A stretch of 56,317 nucleotides of DNA from Candidatus Kuenenia stuttgartensis (GTDB lineage: Bacteria > Planctomycetota > Planctomycetia > Pirellulales > UBA1268), in contig CAMBSN010000008.1 of NCBI GenBank assembly GCA_945870505.1, positions 1-56,317 on the forward strand, given 5' to 3'. The notes below the pieces were generated by a model. The model did no database searches, was not told the DNA's origin, and was given only the letters and a program-made list of their open reading frames with translations. This document shows positions 7,805 through 16,945 of this stretch, in pieces. The stretch's first letter is position 1; each line of letters starts with the position of its first letter. The translations under genes and the position numbers were made by a program.

Positions 7805-8068
7805 TTGGCCGGACGATTCACGGGTACGTTAGATGGTCGTCCGGTCGTGATCAGTGCAGACGAAACGGGGCTGACGCTCGATGTCTCGTCTTTGTATTCG
7901 GGGTGGCAACTCCGGAAATACAGCAGTGCCGTCTTGCCCGTGCTCGGGTGGCTGAATGCCTCGCACATTCCGCTGACGATGCGGGTGGCAGGTGTTGTGT
8001 CGATTCCTTTACTGCCGAACGCGGGGTTGCTCGTCCGGCTTTTTGTTCCAGCGCTGGCCAGCGGATGA
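7805..8068 (+). CDS. Small hypothetical protein, second of a coupled pair
   Basis: 87 residues if the TTG at 7805 is the start, 2 bp after the stop of the preceding gene; the open frame extends back to an ATG at 7742 inside that gene. The sequence is beta-rich and hydrophobic (GRFTGTLDGRPVVISADETGLTLDVSSL, continuing to SIPLLPNAGLLVRLFVPALASG). Composition supports real coding, but the start is uncertain and I recognise no family. It probably works with the 69-residue protein. Confidence 0.5.
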   Translation: MAGRFTGTLDGRPVVISADETGLTLDVSSLYSGWQLRKYSSAVLPVLGWLNASHIPLTMRVAGVVSIPLLPNAGLLVRLFVPALASG

Positions 8069-8170
8069 AGTTCCACAGCCAAGGGCTCAGCATCCGCGCA
8101 CAAAAAGAGCCCCCCCACGGCGAAACGTACGGGGTGCCGAAGCGGTCCCGGATAACAGGCTTTCGCCGCT

Positions 8171-8242
8171 GATTCGTCCCAGCCGCGGCGGATTCGTCCC
8201 TACTTTTGCCGGATTCGTCCCTACCCGTGCCCTATTCGTCCC
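8171..8242. repeat. Four 10-bp direct repeats at 20-21 bp spacing
   Basis: GATTCGTCCC occurs at 8171, 8191 and 8212, and TATTCGTCCC at 8233, giving spacings of 20, 21 and 21 bp. The array sits about 95 bp upstream of the large PEP-CTERM gene start (8338). Two-helical-turn spacing on one DNA face suggests a protein-binding array; alternatively it is a simple expanding repeat. Confidence 0.75.
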
Positions 8243-8337
8243 TTTTTGGGTTTTGTGGCTTCTGGGCGAGCGATGTGGCTGTAGAACTGGTCGCGGAAGT
8301 ACCGGTTGTTGATCCCCGCCAGTGGAGTTTGCTCGTG

Positions 8338-10409
8338 ATGTCCTTCGCCTGTATGCCCCGACTCGTCTTCTCCTTCGGTGTGGTGGCCCTGCTTGGTTCG
8401 CTGACCGTTCCTGCCCGCGCCGCAACGACCACCTACGACACCAACAACACGTCCTACGCCGGCGGCACGATCGACCCCGGCGATACCGTGCTCTTGAACG
8501 ACGGCGCGACCGTCACCGGCGATGTCATCGACAATGGAACGCTCCAGTGGAACCAGACGGGGGCACTGACGATCAGCAGCACGATCTCAGGCACCGGCAC
8601 GCTCTCGCTCACGAACACCGGCACGCTCAACCTGAACGGTGCGACGTCTCCGGCGAACACCGTCGTCCTGGACATGACCACCAATGTGTCGGCAGGGTTG
8701 CTGCAGATCCGGTCCGGCAACGGGTTTCTCAGGATCGGTAACAGCGGCACCGGTCTCTTGACCGTGAACGGGGGGAGCGTGACCAGCAACGAAAGTTTTC
8801 TGGGCTCAAACGTCGGCAGCAACGGCACTGTCACGGTGGCAAACGGCACGTGGGCGATCAGTTGGCACCTCCACGTGGGCGGCAGCGGCGCCGGTGCCCT
8901 CAATGTGACCGGTGGCAGCGTCAGCAACAACTTCGGTATTCTCGGCAAGAGCGTCGGTAGCAACGGCACCGTGACCGTGTCGAGCGGCACGTGGGCCAAC
9001 AGCGGCAGCATCGAAGTTGGCCAAGGGGGCGCAGGCGCGCTGAACCTGTCCGGGGGTCGGGTCACCAGCAATCAGGGCTACGTCGGCCGGTCAGCCGGCA
9101 GCCGGGGCGGGGTGACCGTGTCGGATGGCACGTGGTCCAACAGCGGCGTTTTCTACGTTGGCGCGAGTGGCACCGGCACACTCGACATGACCGGCGGCAG
9201 CGTCACCAACAACTTCGCCAGCTATCTCGGCTCCAGCGCGGGAGGCTCCGGTGCGGCCACGGTGTCGGGCGGCACGTGGGCCACAAACGGCCTTTTGATC
9301 ATCGGCCGAGCGGCGTCGGCACACTCGCCGTGAACGGTGGCAGCGTCACCAACACGTCTGCCACCCTCGGCAGTGGGACCGGCAGCAACGGCACCGCCAC
9401 GGCGACGAGCGGCACGTGGACCAACAGCGGAAGCCTTACGGTCGGCAGCAGCGGCACGGGCACGCTCACCATGTCCGGCGGCCTTGTGACGGTCGGCGGC
9501 ACGCTCTCGACGGGCACCTACGGCACGATCCATCTCAACGCCGGCGGCACACTCCAGATCGGCGTGGGCGGCACGACCGGGGTTCTCCTGGGTGGCACGG
9601 GTAGCCTCACCAATAACGGCACCCTCGTCTTCAATCGCGGAAATGCCTCGACGTATTCGGGCGTGCTGAGCGGCTCGGGGTCGGTCGTGAAGCGGGGCGC
9701 CGGCACGTTCACGCTCTCCGGCGCGAGCAGCCTGAGCGGCCCGACCACGATCGAGCAGGGCACCCTTGTCATCGCCAACGCTGCCGCTCTGTCCGCGAGT
9801 GCAATCACGCCCCTCGCCGGGGGAACGCTGTCCGTCCCGCCCAACCTGCAAGCATCCGTCGGCGGCCTGAATCCCAATGCCGGCGGTCTCGTGGACGTCG
9901 GCACCGGCATGGTCACGGTTGCACAAGGCCTGACTCCCGCTGCTCTTGTGACGGCGATTCTTACAGGCCGGGGAGACGGCTCGTGGAACGGCACGAGCGG
10001 CATCACGTCGAGCGCGGCGGCGACTGATGTGGCCTCAGGTATTCCGCGGGCGGTGGGCTGGCTCGATAACGGCGACGGCTCGATGACGGCGGCCTTTGCG
10101 GCGCCCGGCGACACCAACATCGACTGGGTGGTCGACGTCCTCGACGCGGGCAACTTCCTCACGTTCGGTAAGTACGACACCGGGCTTCCAGCGACCTGGC
10201 TGGAGGGCGACTTCAACTACGACGGCGTGGTGGACGTCCTCGACGCCTCGGAGTTCTTCGGCACCGGCCTCTACGACACCGGGAACTACAACACGCCGGC
10301 TGGGGCATCTGGCATCGCCGCGGTGCCGGAGCCGAGCGTGCTGGGGATGTTTGGCGTGGGTGTCGTCGCAGTGGGCTCGATGGCGATGATGCGGAAGCGA
10401 GTGGGCTGA
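8338..10409 (+). pseudogene. PEP-CTERM surface protein with 141-bp repeats and dockerin-like pair, broken by a 1-nt frameshift
   Basis: Signal peptide from ATG 8338 (MSFACMPRLVFSFGVVALLG, predicted cut near ARA), with GGAG 10 nt upstream. The body is Gly/Ser/Thr-rich beta-helix-like repeats of the autotransporter-associated type. The C-terminal part has a dockerin-like pair (GDTNIDWVVDVLDAGNF and GDFNYDGVVDVLDASEF) and ends with a PEP-CTERM anchor (VPEPSVLGMFGVGVVAVG, then RKR). The first frame stops at 9333; the continuation is in another frame. The repeat phase locates a net loss of one base between about 9296 and 9324: the distance between equivalent codons is 143 where 144 is expected. 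Either a true inactivating mutation or a sequencing error; no exosortase gene is in the window. Confidence 0.85.
8758..9500 (+). repeat. Six tandem 141-bp (47-residue) coding repeats
   Basis: Equivalent codons of the units fall at 8758, 8899, 9040, 9181, 9324 and 9465. All steps are 141 bp except the fourth (143), which carries one extra codon and lacks one base. Protein consensus per unit: L.V.GGSVT.N...LG.S.GSNGTVTV..GTW..SG.L.VG.SGTG. Extent of the last partial unit is approximate. Confidence 0.88.
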
Positions 10410-10795
10410 CACCTAGGAAAGAGCGGCTCAGGTTTTCCCATGCCGCTCTTTCCGTGACCTCTCCCATCCACGCCCGACTCGATCCCCCGCCAGACTCGTT
10501 CAACGCCTGCCAACGTGCGGTTCACGGCGGCTGGATGAACCTCCCGGACGTGCTCCTCGATGACCGTCTCCTTGGTCTTCGTGAGCACCAGAAACCGTGT
10601 CGTGATCTTCTTCCCTGGGCTGATCTCGCTGGCCAGATGCGAGTACAGCAGGAGTTGCTCCCCGGACCAAGCCCCAAACTCAGCCAGAAGATCGGCACGG
10701 GGCCAACTGCGGCGGATTCTGCGCCACTCCCGTTCGCTTTTTGTATGTTTACCGAGGATTCCTTTGAAAGTTTGAGTCCCCCGTCGCCCACTCAT
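10286..10795 (-). CDS. Possible hypothetical protein or remnant
   Basis: From ATG 10795 the frame encodes about 115 residues of protein-like sequence (SEREWRRIRRSWPRADLLAEFG, then SGEQLLLYSHLASEISPGKK and ETVIEEHVREVHPAAVNRTL). Past about 10450 it runs through the hairpin and the antisense of the PEP-CTERM gene, so the natural end is unclear. The composition is better than the competing plus-strand frame. I do not recognise the family; it may be a decayed gene. Confidence 0.35.
   Translation of the reverse strand: MSGRRGTQTFKGILGKHTKSEREWRRIRRSWPRADLLAEFGAWSGEQLLLYSHLASEISPGKKITTRFLVLTKTKETVIEEHVREVHPAAVNRTLAGVERVWRGIESGVDGRGHGKSGMGKPEPLFPRCQPTRFRIIAIEPTATTPTPNIPSTLGSGTAAMPDAPAGVL
10416..10453 (+). 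terminator. Perfect 12-bp hairpin downstream of the PEP-CTERM gene
   Basis: GGAAAGAGCGGC (10416-10427) pairs perfectly with GCCGCTCTTTCC (10442-10453) across a 14-nt loop. It begins 7 bp after the stop codon, the expected place for a terminator. There is no T-run after the stem on the plus strand, so termination efficiency is uncertain. Confidence 0.6.
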
Positions 10796-10929
10796 GTGGT
10801 TTGCAGCGATCATCGGCGACACGAAAGAGGCCCGGACACGTGGTCGGGTCACCGAAGAGCATTCGCAACGCAACGACACACATGCCGATCTCCTGGAGCG
10901 GGGGAGGGCCAATGTGCAGGGAGATTGAG

Positions 10930-11718
10930 ATGCCAGAGCGAAAGGTCGCCGTCGTGACAGGGTCTGCCACGGGGGTGGGCGCCGCCACGGTTCTGGGCCT
11001 GGCACGCCGCGGGTACGACGTCGTCATCAACTACACGAAGAGCGAGGCCGAAGCTGCGGCATCGGCCGCGGCCTGCACCGAGGCTGGTGCCGACACGCTG
11101 GTGGTACGGGCCGACGTCGCCGACGACGCTGCCTGCCGCAGTATGGTCGGCGCCGCCGTCGATCGCTGGGGACGCATCGACGCGCTCGTGAACAATGCGG
11201 GCCGCACGTCGGTTGCCAGCATGGCGGGCTGGGAAGGGGTCGATGCGCAGATCTTCCATGACATCTATGCCGTGAATCTGATCGGGCCTTTCCAGATGAT
11301 CCGCGCCTGTGCGCCGGAGCTGACGAAGGCCAAGGGGGCGATTGTGAACGTCTCGTCGATGGCAGGGGCGCTCGGGATCGGCACCTCGGCCCCCTACATC
11401 GCCTCCAAAGGAGCGCTCAACGCCCTCACCCTGAACGTGGCGAGGATGCTTGCACCAGATGTGCGGGTGAATGCCGTGTGCCCGGGTCTGATTCTCAGCC
11501 GTTGGTTTGCGAGCGGAGCCGGCGAGGGCGGCATGGAGCTGCTGAAGAGCCAATACGAACGGGCCGTTCCGCTGGAGCGGGCCAGTACTCCGGCGGAGGT
11601 TGCCGATGCGGTGATCTGGTTGATCGATGGTGCAGCAACGATGACGGGCGAACTGCTGCTGCTCGATTCGGGCATGCATCTCGGCAAGGGGCTGTCGGGG
11701 ACCCGGACGGCCCCTTGA
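10930..11718 (+). CDS. Short-chain dehydrogenase/reductase (SDR)
   Basis: 262 residues. Rossmann NAD(P) motif TGSATGVG at residues about 10-17, NNAG near 90, catalytic Ser in NVSSMAG and the YIASK (Y-x3-K) active site about 152-156, and a C-terminal TMTGELLLLDSG typical of classical FabG-like SDRs. It oxidises or reduces an alcohol/keto group with NAD(P)H; the substrate is unknown. Start ATG 10930 places the cofactor motif at the usual distance, with GGGAGA just upstream; ATG 10912 is an alternative. It stands alone, so no pathway context. Confidence 0.9.
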   Translation: MPERKVAVVTGSATGVGAATVLGLARRGYDVVINYTKSEAEAAASAAACTEAGADTLVVRADVADDAACRSMVGAAVDRWGRIDALVNNAGRTSVASMAGWEGVDAQIFHDIYAVNLIGPFQMIRACAPELTKAKGAIVNVSSMAGALGIGTSAPYIASKGALNALTLNVARMLAPDVRVNAVCPGLILSRWFASGAGEGGMELLKSQYERAVPLERASTPAEVADAVIWLIDGAATMTGELLLLDSGMHLGKGLSGTRTAP

Positions 11719-11930
11719 ATCTCATGGATCGCGTGAACGCCGGATGCATTTCGAGGTTACTCTCGGGTTCCGGCGGGAACCTCGAGGACAAGACGTGACA
11801 ATCAGCGTGGCGATCGTCGGTGGCGGGCCTGACGCTCGCTGCGGCGTTGGCCCACCCCATCCTTGGCTTCCCAGCGCCCGATAAACGTCACCATTCGAGG
11901 GGTTTTCCGAGCCGTGCCGCCACCGGTCTC

Positions 11931-12506
11931 TCAGCAGTCTTGGCGGCCAGATGCGGAGGGTGGTGCGTGAGCCGGGGGTGAGTTGAGCCGCTTTTCCATC
12001 ACGTAGTCGTCCATCACGAAGCCGGAGCCGATGTCGAAGACGGCCTCACGGGCAATCGTGAAACCCGCGGCAGCGTAGAACCCGATGGCCATAGTGTTCT
12101 GCTTATTGACCTGCAGGAATAGCACCTGCCTCCCCAGATCACGCGCACGACTTTCGACGTGACTGAGCATGAATCTGCCGAGTCCCATGCCGCGGTGGGA
12201 TTCAAGCACATCGAGTTGCCCGAGTTTCATCGCGGCCAACCGTTCATCGCCATATTGATCCGCCAACTCATAGCCGCAATAGCCGACAGGCGTGCCGGAC
12301 AATCGCAGCACTTCCAGCCACCTGTCGCTCGCTTGTGCGTATTCCCTCAGAGCTGCGTCGCTGAATCGACCCGCCAGCATGTACTCGATCTGGGCCACTG
12401 AAATGATGGCCGCGTAGTGATGCCGCCAAATCGTGTCGGCTAGTGCTCGAAGGTAGACGTAATCGTGCGTGGTGACGGTATCGAGCGTGGCGTCCTCGTG
12501 CAACAT
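11931..12506 (-). CDS. GNAT-family N-acetyltransferase
   Basis: 191 residues. The acetyl-CoA binding signature is visible as V.ES.RGMGLGRFML (motif A, Q/R-x-x-G-x-G/A; about 101-114), followed by LFLQVNKQNTMAIGFYAAAGF (motif B, about 129-149), which is the common GNAT C-terminal half. The N-terminal half (LADTIWRHHYAAIISVAQIEYML) resembles the group of GNATs that begin with a helix around IW..HY. The substrate is unknown. It is monocistronic on the minus strand next to the island remnants. Confidence 0.88.
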   Translation of the reverse strand: MLHEDATLDTVTTHDYVYLRALADTIWRHHYAAIISVAQIEYMLAGRFSDAALREYAQASDRWLEVLRLSGTPVGYCGYELADQYGDERLAAMKLGQLDVLESHRGMGLGRFMLSHVESRARDLGRQVLFLQVNKQNTMAIGFYAAAGFTIAREAVFDIGSGFVMDDYVMEKRLNSPPAHAPPSASGRQDC

Positions 12507-12566
12507 TCGGCTCTCTCAGTTGATTCACTTTTTTACTCCATCATCTTCTCGGAGACACCCTATTCA

Positions 12567-12731
12567 ATGTCCACCGCAACCACCGTATCGGCCGACACTG
12601 GCCAACAGACTTCCCGAAACGGCCTACAGCGTGGAGCCCAGCGGCCAGTCACACAGCAGGAACGCAACGCCGCGCAGAGTCTCCGCACCAAGATGGGGGC
12701 CTGGGTGCTCGATGTCCCGCTCGTTCAGTGA
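12567..12731 (+). pseudogene. Truncated N-terminus paralogous to the fragment at 19549-19788
   Basis: 54 codons beginning MSTATTVSADTGQQTS and continuing to NAAQSLRTKMGAW before a stop. The minus-strand frame starting at 19788 shows the same pattern (MFTATTTSHDTGQHTT and NAAQRLRTTL), so both are N-terminal pieces of one family. Both have a GGAGA-like ribosome binding site upstream. I believe longer relatives exist in planctomycetes but cannot name a function. Both copies break off shortly after the LRT motif, so they are probably remnants. Confidence 0.55.
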
Positions 12732-12745
12732 CGTTCGGTGTGTGT

Positions 12746-12895
12746 ATGGAGAGGTTGGACCTGCGGGAACTCGGGAGGTTGCAGATCACTCGGGCGAGCC
12801 ACATCGAGACAGATGCAGAGGGCTACTGGTGGGCAGATATGGGGCCTGTTGAGGGTCCTGTTTTGGGGCCTTACGGCAGTAGGTCGGAGGCGTGA
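12746..12895 (+). pseudogene. Small ORF with premature stop, island remnant
   Basis: 49 residues (MERLDLRELGRLQITRASHI, then ETDAEGYWWADMGPVEGPVL and GPYGSRSEA) of clearly protein-like composition. After TGA at 12893 the same frame continues plausibly (GAKRKWLLAARLST) to 12940, which suggests that a longer gene was cut by a nonsense change. There is no obvious ribosome binding site at ATG 12746; GTG at 12728 is an alternative. The family is unknown. Confidence 0.45.
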
Positions 12896-13050
12896 GGCGC
12901 GAAGAGGAAGTGGCTGTTGGCTGCGCGGCTATCGACGTGAACACGCAGCCGGCTCGAGAAACACCACCTGGCAGAGCACCGTGTTCTTAGCGCTGGCGAC
13001 GAAGCAATGTTCGAGGCCTGCTGACTGAACGGTAGCCGGCCAAACAGTGC

Positions 13051-13284
13051 TCAGCCGGCCAACGAACTGCGGCGGCTTTCCCGGCCAGATGTATTTAGCG
13101 CGTTGGCGGTCACGGCTCTCAGGATTTTACGAGCCAAGTTTGCCGCCCCTACGATCCGGCCCTCTGTGTAGTCATCAAGCCCGTAGCCTTGGCGAGCTTC
13201 ACGCTCGCGCTGGGCCTGAATAGCTTCGCGGCACAGGGCGGCTATTTCGGCCAGTCTCTCGGCTTCTAGATTGCGACGGGGCAT
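13051..13284 (-). CDS. Small helical hypothetical protein
   Basis: 77 residues, strongly helical in the N-terminal part (LEAERLAEIAALCREAIQAQ) followed by LDDYTEGRIVGAANLARKIL. The composition is plausible for a real small protein, but no family is recognised and no clear ribosome binding site was identified. It lies among decayed fragments, so it may itself be a remnant. The flanks 12941-13050 and 13285-13525 show nothing else. Confidence 0.45.
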   Translation of the reverse strand: MPRRNLEAERLAEIAALCREAIQAQREREARQGYGLDDYTEGRIVGAANLARKILRAVTANALNTSGRESRRSSLAG

Positions 13285-13525
13285 GGCTGGTGATAGCGGA
13301 GGTTCAAGGGCAGCAAGGGGAAAGGACCCGTTTGAATAGTAGGCCGGCGCACAGAACAGGCGAGGCTATGGGTTGGTCAGGGGGAGGCAGCAATGAGGCC
13401 CAGTAGCGGCTCGGACTTTGGCGAGCTCCTGCAGGGGTGGCCCCGGGGCGTGCTTTCTACTGGCGAAACAGCTAGCGGCACTGCGTAGAGGAGGGGGCCG
13501 CACCCCAGTGGCCGCCCATCCCCGG

Positions 13526-14616
13526 TCATCCATCGATGACGTGACACTTCCGCGTGCGACGGCGGGCGGCGAAGGCCAAGGTGCCGATCGCGATCACGCC
13601 GAGCACAGAGGTGGAAGGCTCGGGCACTGGGATCGGCGAGATCGGTCCAATCACGACGGTGCTACCATTGACGTAGCTGTCGTTCGAGTTGTAGATCGAC
13701 AGATTGAGATTGCTGGTGTCCCCGAGATCGATTGCACCGATTCGTGCGCTCGATGGCGGGGTCCATCCGCCTCCAAGAGAAGGGCTCCCGGCTCCGTATA
13801 AAGACTCCATCGCCGTCAAGTCAAAGAGGAACTGAATCGATCCGCCTGCACACCCTGGCGGAATACCCGAGCGGCATAATCGTAACTGACGCCACTTCCA
13901 ACACCGCCCGGAAGGTTTGAATACTGCCCAGTTCCAGCGTACGCCGCACCGTTCGTGGTCATTGCATAGAGGTTTGATGGACCGTTGCCATTAGTTGTTT
14001 GGGCACTCATCCACATACCGAAGTCGCCGGTAGGCGCCCACACGGTGTTGTCCGTGCGACCGTCAGTGCCGCCGAGGGAAGACGCGGCCTGATAGTTGTT
14101 AGTCCCGATCCCGAAGTTGACGAAAGTCGTACCGATCGCGCTGGCATTGTTGTCTTTCATCTTAAGACCGACTCCCATAATCACATTGCCGTTCGCGAAG
14201 GCTCCTTGCGAATACGTGCCCTGACCGAATCCGCTGGGTGCAGATGCCGTTTTGACTTGAACCGGACTGCCCGTGATCGCATTGTCTTCGAAATGGAAGA
14301 CTGTCGTGTACAGATCGAAATTGCGGGTGGTGCTGTCTTTGGCCCAAATGCCGACGTCACGGGAGTTGCCACGAAGTGACCAGCCACCCCACGACGTTCC
14401 ACCGTCGATAACGATCGGACTAGCGGAGGCGGTCCTCGAGGTGACGTCCCAACTCAGCGATATCGCCGCCAGAGCGAGAACTGCCGTCCACCGAAGAAAA
14501 GGATGACTTCCGTGATGGCAGGACGTCATCCCCGCGGACTTCACGAACACGTTCTCACGAGACAGAGCAATCTTTCGAAGCGCAGCCGCGAGCGTATGCA
14601 GGATGCAATTCATCAC
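13526..14616 (-). pseudogene. Second PEP-CTERM exported protein, frameshifted
   Basis: The N-terminal part has a signal-like segment (RWTAVLALAAISLSWDV; ATG 14529 or 14616) and a Gly/Asn/Thr-rich beta domain. The first frame stops at 13816; the protein clearly continues in another frame (GGSIQFLFDLTAMESLYGAG, IDLGDTSNLNLSIYNSNDSY) and ends with VPEPSTSVLGVIAIGTLAFAARRR, a PEP-CTERM anchor. The frame change lies at about 13860-13880, near DYAAR. Nucleotide composition is visibly less GC-rich than the flanking housekeeping genes. Together with the gene at 8338, two of two PEP-CTERM genes in the window are frameshifted. Confidence 0.75.
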
Positions 14617-14625
14617 GATAGAACC

Positions 14626-15280
14626 TCAGGAGGGCTAGAGGGCAGGAGGGTAAAAGCGTTTTTGCTGAAGCCGAGACAGACTTCTTGAGTGGCGCTGACA
14701 TATCCGCTATTGACTGTGAGCGTGCCTGGGCCGCGTTCGCCGACCCGATCGCGAGCGTCACGGTCCAGATGTCTTGGGTCCTGCCGCGAGCCGCCGTCAT
14801 CGTCGGCTGCAGCGCGACCTGGGCGCCACCCTCGGTGTGTCCGACGGCGCTCGTGGTGAATCCCACTGTCGTAAACTCGACAGCGACGGTGCGACCATCC
14901 ACGACGAGCGTTCGATGGTCGTCCTCCGCGAGGACCCGATCCATGGCGGCATCGTCGGGCCACTGCCCGCGAAGACGGTCAAACCCGGCAGGATCGGACC
15001 CCGCCCCGCCAACCACCGCATGCAGAATGCCGTCGAGCCCGGGTGTGCGGCCGACGCGCTGCTCGTGTGAGTTCCACGACGGCGTCGCGACGTCGCTCGC
15101 TGCGCCCGTGAGGGAGGTTCGCTGCGCGAGCTGCGGTACGCTGAAAGCGCTACCGAGGAGTTGCCGGTAGCGGCGATCCCGGTGGTGGCGCGGACCAGAT
15201 TTGGGCGTAGTGCATCGCCGCGAGGGCGACATTGAGCGGCACGCGAAGAATCGGTTGTGAATCGGGGCGAGAACACTCAT
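14626..15280 (-). pseudogene. Possible remnant of a repeat-type exported protein
   Basis: One minus-strand frame reads plausibly through VVDGRTVAVEFTTVGFTTSA and QDIWTVTLAIGSANAAQ (about 14735-14905). A second frame then gives PGTLTVNSGYVSATQEVCLG (about 14670-14730), which looks like a beta-helix repeat of the autotransporter-associated type. The junction suggests another frameshifted surface-protein gene that has lost both ends. Support is weak. Confidence 0.3.
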
Positions 15281-15759
15281 CGCGGCGCGTACTGCTCTGT
15301 GTCATGAATGTCCTGTCCTTAGGGTGAGGGGCGGTCCGTTTCGCACTGGGCCGATGCTACGCGCGGCGTCCCCGCACAAAGTTTCTGGAGACCACAACAG
15401 CAGGTTTTCAGGCCATAATGAATCGTGGACATGTCGCCCCAATCGCAGGCAACGTCACAACGCGCGGTCGACGGGCCGCAAAACGCAAGCCGCGGGGTTC
15501 ATAACTGCAGTTGGAGCCTGTTGCACCCACAGGAGCGTGCGCCGCAGGCCTCCTGCGTCGAGACGCCGGCCGGAGAGGACGCCGCTCTCCAAGATGGTCG
15601 CAGAGCCCCTCGACGGCTGACTCGAGAATCAGGCGGTCGCCGAGCAGCCCGTCTCGGCGGACATCGAAGGGGAACTGCAGTCATGCCTCACCTGCGGCAT
15701 CCTCTGCTTCGGATTCGGACGGTCGACGACAACGGCGGCGGGGATACAGGCGGAGAGAG
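15281..15759. other. Stretch without recognisable genes
   Basis: I see no frame with normal composition on either strand; the available frames are Arg/Ser/Pro-rich and carry no motifs. Given the decayed neighbours, this is probably degenerate island DNA. Confidence 0.4.
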
Positions 15760-16761
15760 TCAACCACCGGGACGGACATATATTTTCCCTCTGCTCGTGG
15801 ACTGCATCAGTTTCGGCAGGCTCGTGGCGATGTCCTCGAGTGGTACATGGGCCTGGGCCTTCGATTGCAGGTCGGTGGTGAGCAGCCGACGGGCACTCCG
15901 CAGAAACCGCGAGATGCGCAGGAGCCCGAGTGGACTGCGATTTTGAAACTCGCGGGATACCCAGTAGCCGCTCACGCTCTGACCACGAAAGATCAGGTCG
16001 CCCGGATTGACCGTCGATTCGGCTCCAGACAACACGCCGTAGACCGTGATCGTGCTGCCGGAGGGCATGCACGCGGCCAGGATGCCCGTCATGCTCCCGG
16101 CCACGGCGTCGGCGGCGTACGTCGCTTTGAGGTCTCGGGCCAGGCTCGTGAGCGATTCCTGGAAGTCGGCCCGACTACTGTCGAGCACGTGCTTAGCGCC
16201 GTCTGCCTGCAGTTCGGCGACGAGAGCATCGCGATGCACGATGTTGATGAGCGGGAAAGCATGGCGATTGCTCAGACGGATCAGCATCCGGCCGAGTTGG
16301 GAGGCCCCGGCGGTGTGAATCATCGCCGGATGGCGTCCCTTGATCATGGGCCGGGCGAGGCCCAAAGCAGTCAGCGGGTTGATGAAGGCGGACGCGGCCG
16401 ATTCGTTGCTCACTTCATCGGGGATCGGCAAGGCCTCCACGGCCTTCAGAACGACGTACTCGGCCCAGAAGCCCTGGCCAGACTGCACGGCCCCGGCTAC
16501 CCGCCTGCCGACGAGGCGATTGGCCAGCCAGCCGCCTCCCGACGAGACGACGGTGCCACACCCTTCGAATCCGGGAACCACTGGGAGCCTCGGCGGAGAA
16601 CTGTATTTCCCAGAGCAATACAGGACGTCGGACGGGTTCACCGGCGAACAGATCACCCTGACGAGGATCTCGCCGCGGCGGGGCGTCGGGACGGGGATTT
16701 CAACAACGCGAATCCCCGCGGGGCCGGAAAAATCCTCGAGCATGGCGGCACGCATATTCAT
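15760..16761 (-). CDS. Zinc-independent MDR / quinone oxidoreductase-like enzyme
   Basis: 333 residues. The N-terminal GroES-like domain is visible (GEILVRVICSPVNPSDVLYC, then VPGFEGCGTVV), followed by a Rossmann domain where the usual AGxGxxG is replaced by HTAGASQLGRMLI (about 148-160). The catalytic zinc ligands of alcohol dehydrogenases are absent, which fits the quinone/enoyl reductase branch of the MDR superfamily (NADPH-dependent reduction of quinones or enoyl thioesters). Residues DRL near the C-terminus are lacking in zinc motifs as well. It lies alone within the island; the substrate is unknown. Confidence 0.85.
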   Translation of the reverse strand: MNMRAAMLEDFSGPAGIRVVEIPVPTPRRGEILVRVICSPVNPSDVLYCSGKYSSPPRLPVVPGFEGCGTVVSSGGGWLANRLVGRRVAGAVQSGQGFWAEYVVLKAVEALPIPDEVSNESAASAFINPLTALGLARPMIKGRHPAMIHTAGASQLGRMLIRLSNRHAFPLINIVHRDALVAELQADGAKHVLDSSRADFQESLTSLARDLKATYAADAVAGSMTGILAACMPSGSTITVYGVLSGAESTVNPGDLIFRGQSVSGYWVSREFQNRSPLGLLRISRFLRSARRLLTTDLQSKAQAHVPLEDIATSLPKLMQSTSRGKIYVRPGG

Positions 16762-16945
16762 GGCACGAATCCTTCGCGAGTACGGAATGTTGACGGCGGT
16801 TGAAAACGGCGGCGCGGCGCGGTCAAAAATGGTGGCGATGACGTCGAAGAGGAGCTCCGCACCGGCCTTGCTCGCCGGGAACTAGCCCAATTCGTAGAGG
16901 TGACCCCAACGCCATCAAGGAAGACCACCACTTGCCCACCGCACC

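Noticed and set aside
8171-8242. CRISPR array
   Set aside because: Only four 10-bp repeats with 10-11 bp between them; repeats and spacers are far too short and no cas gene is present.
10416-10453. Terminal inverted repeat of an insertion sequence
   Set aside because: The two arms are 14 nt apart and form one hairpin right after a stop codon; no transposase or target duplication is near.
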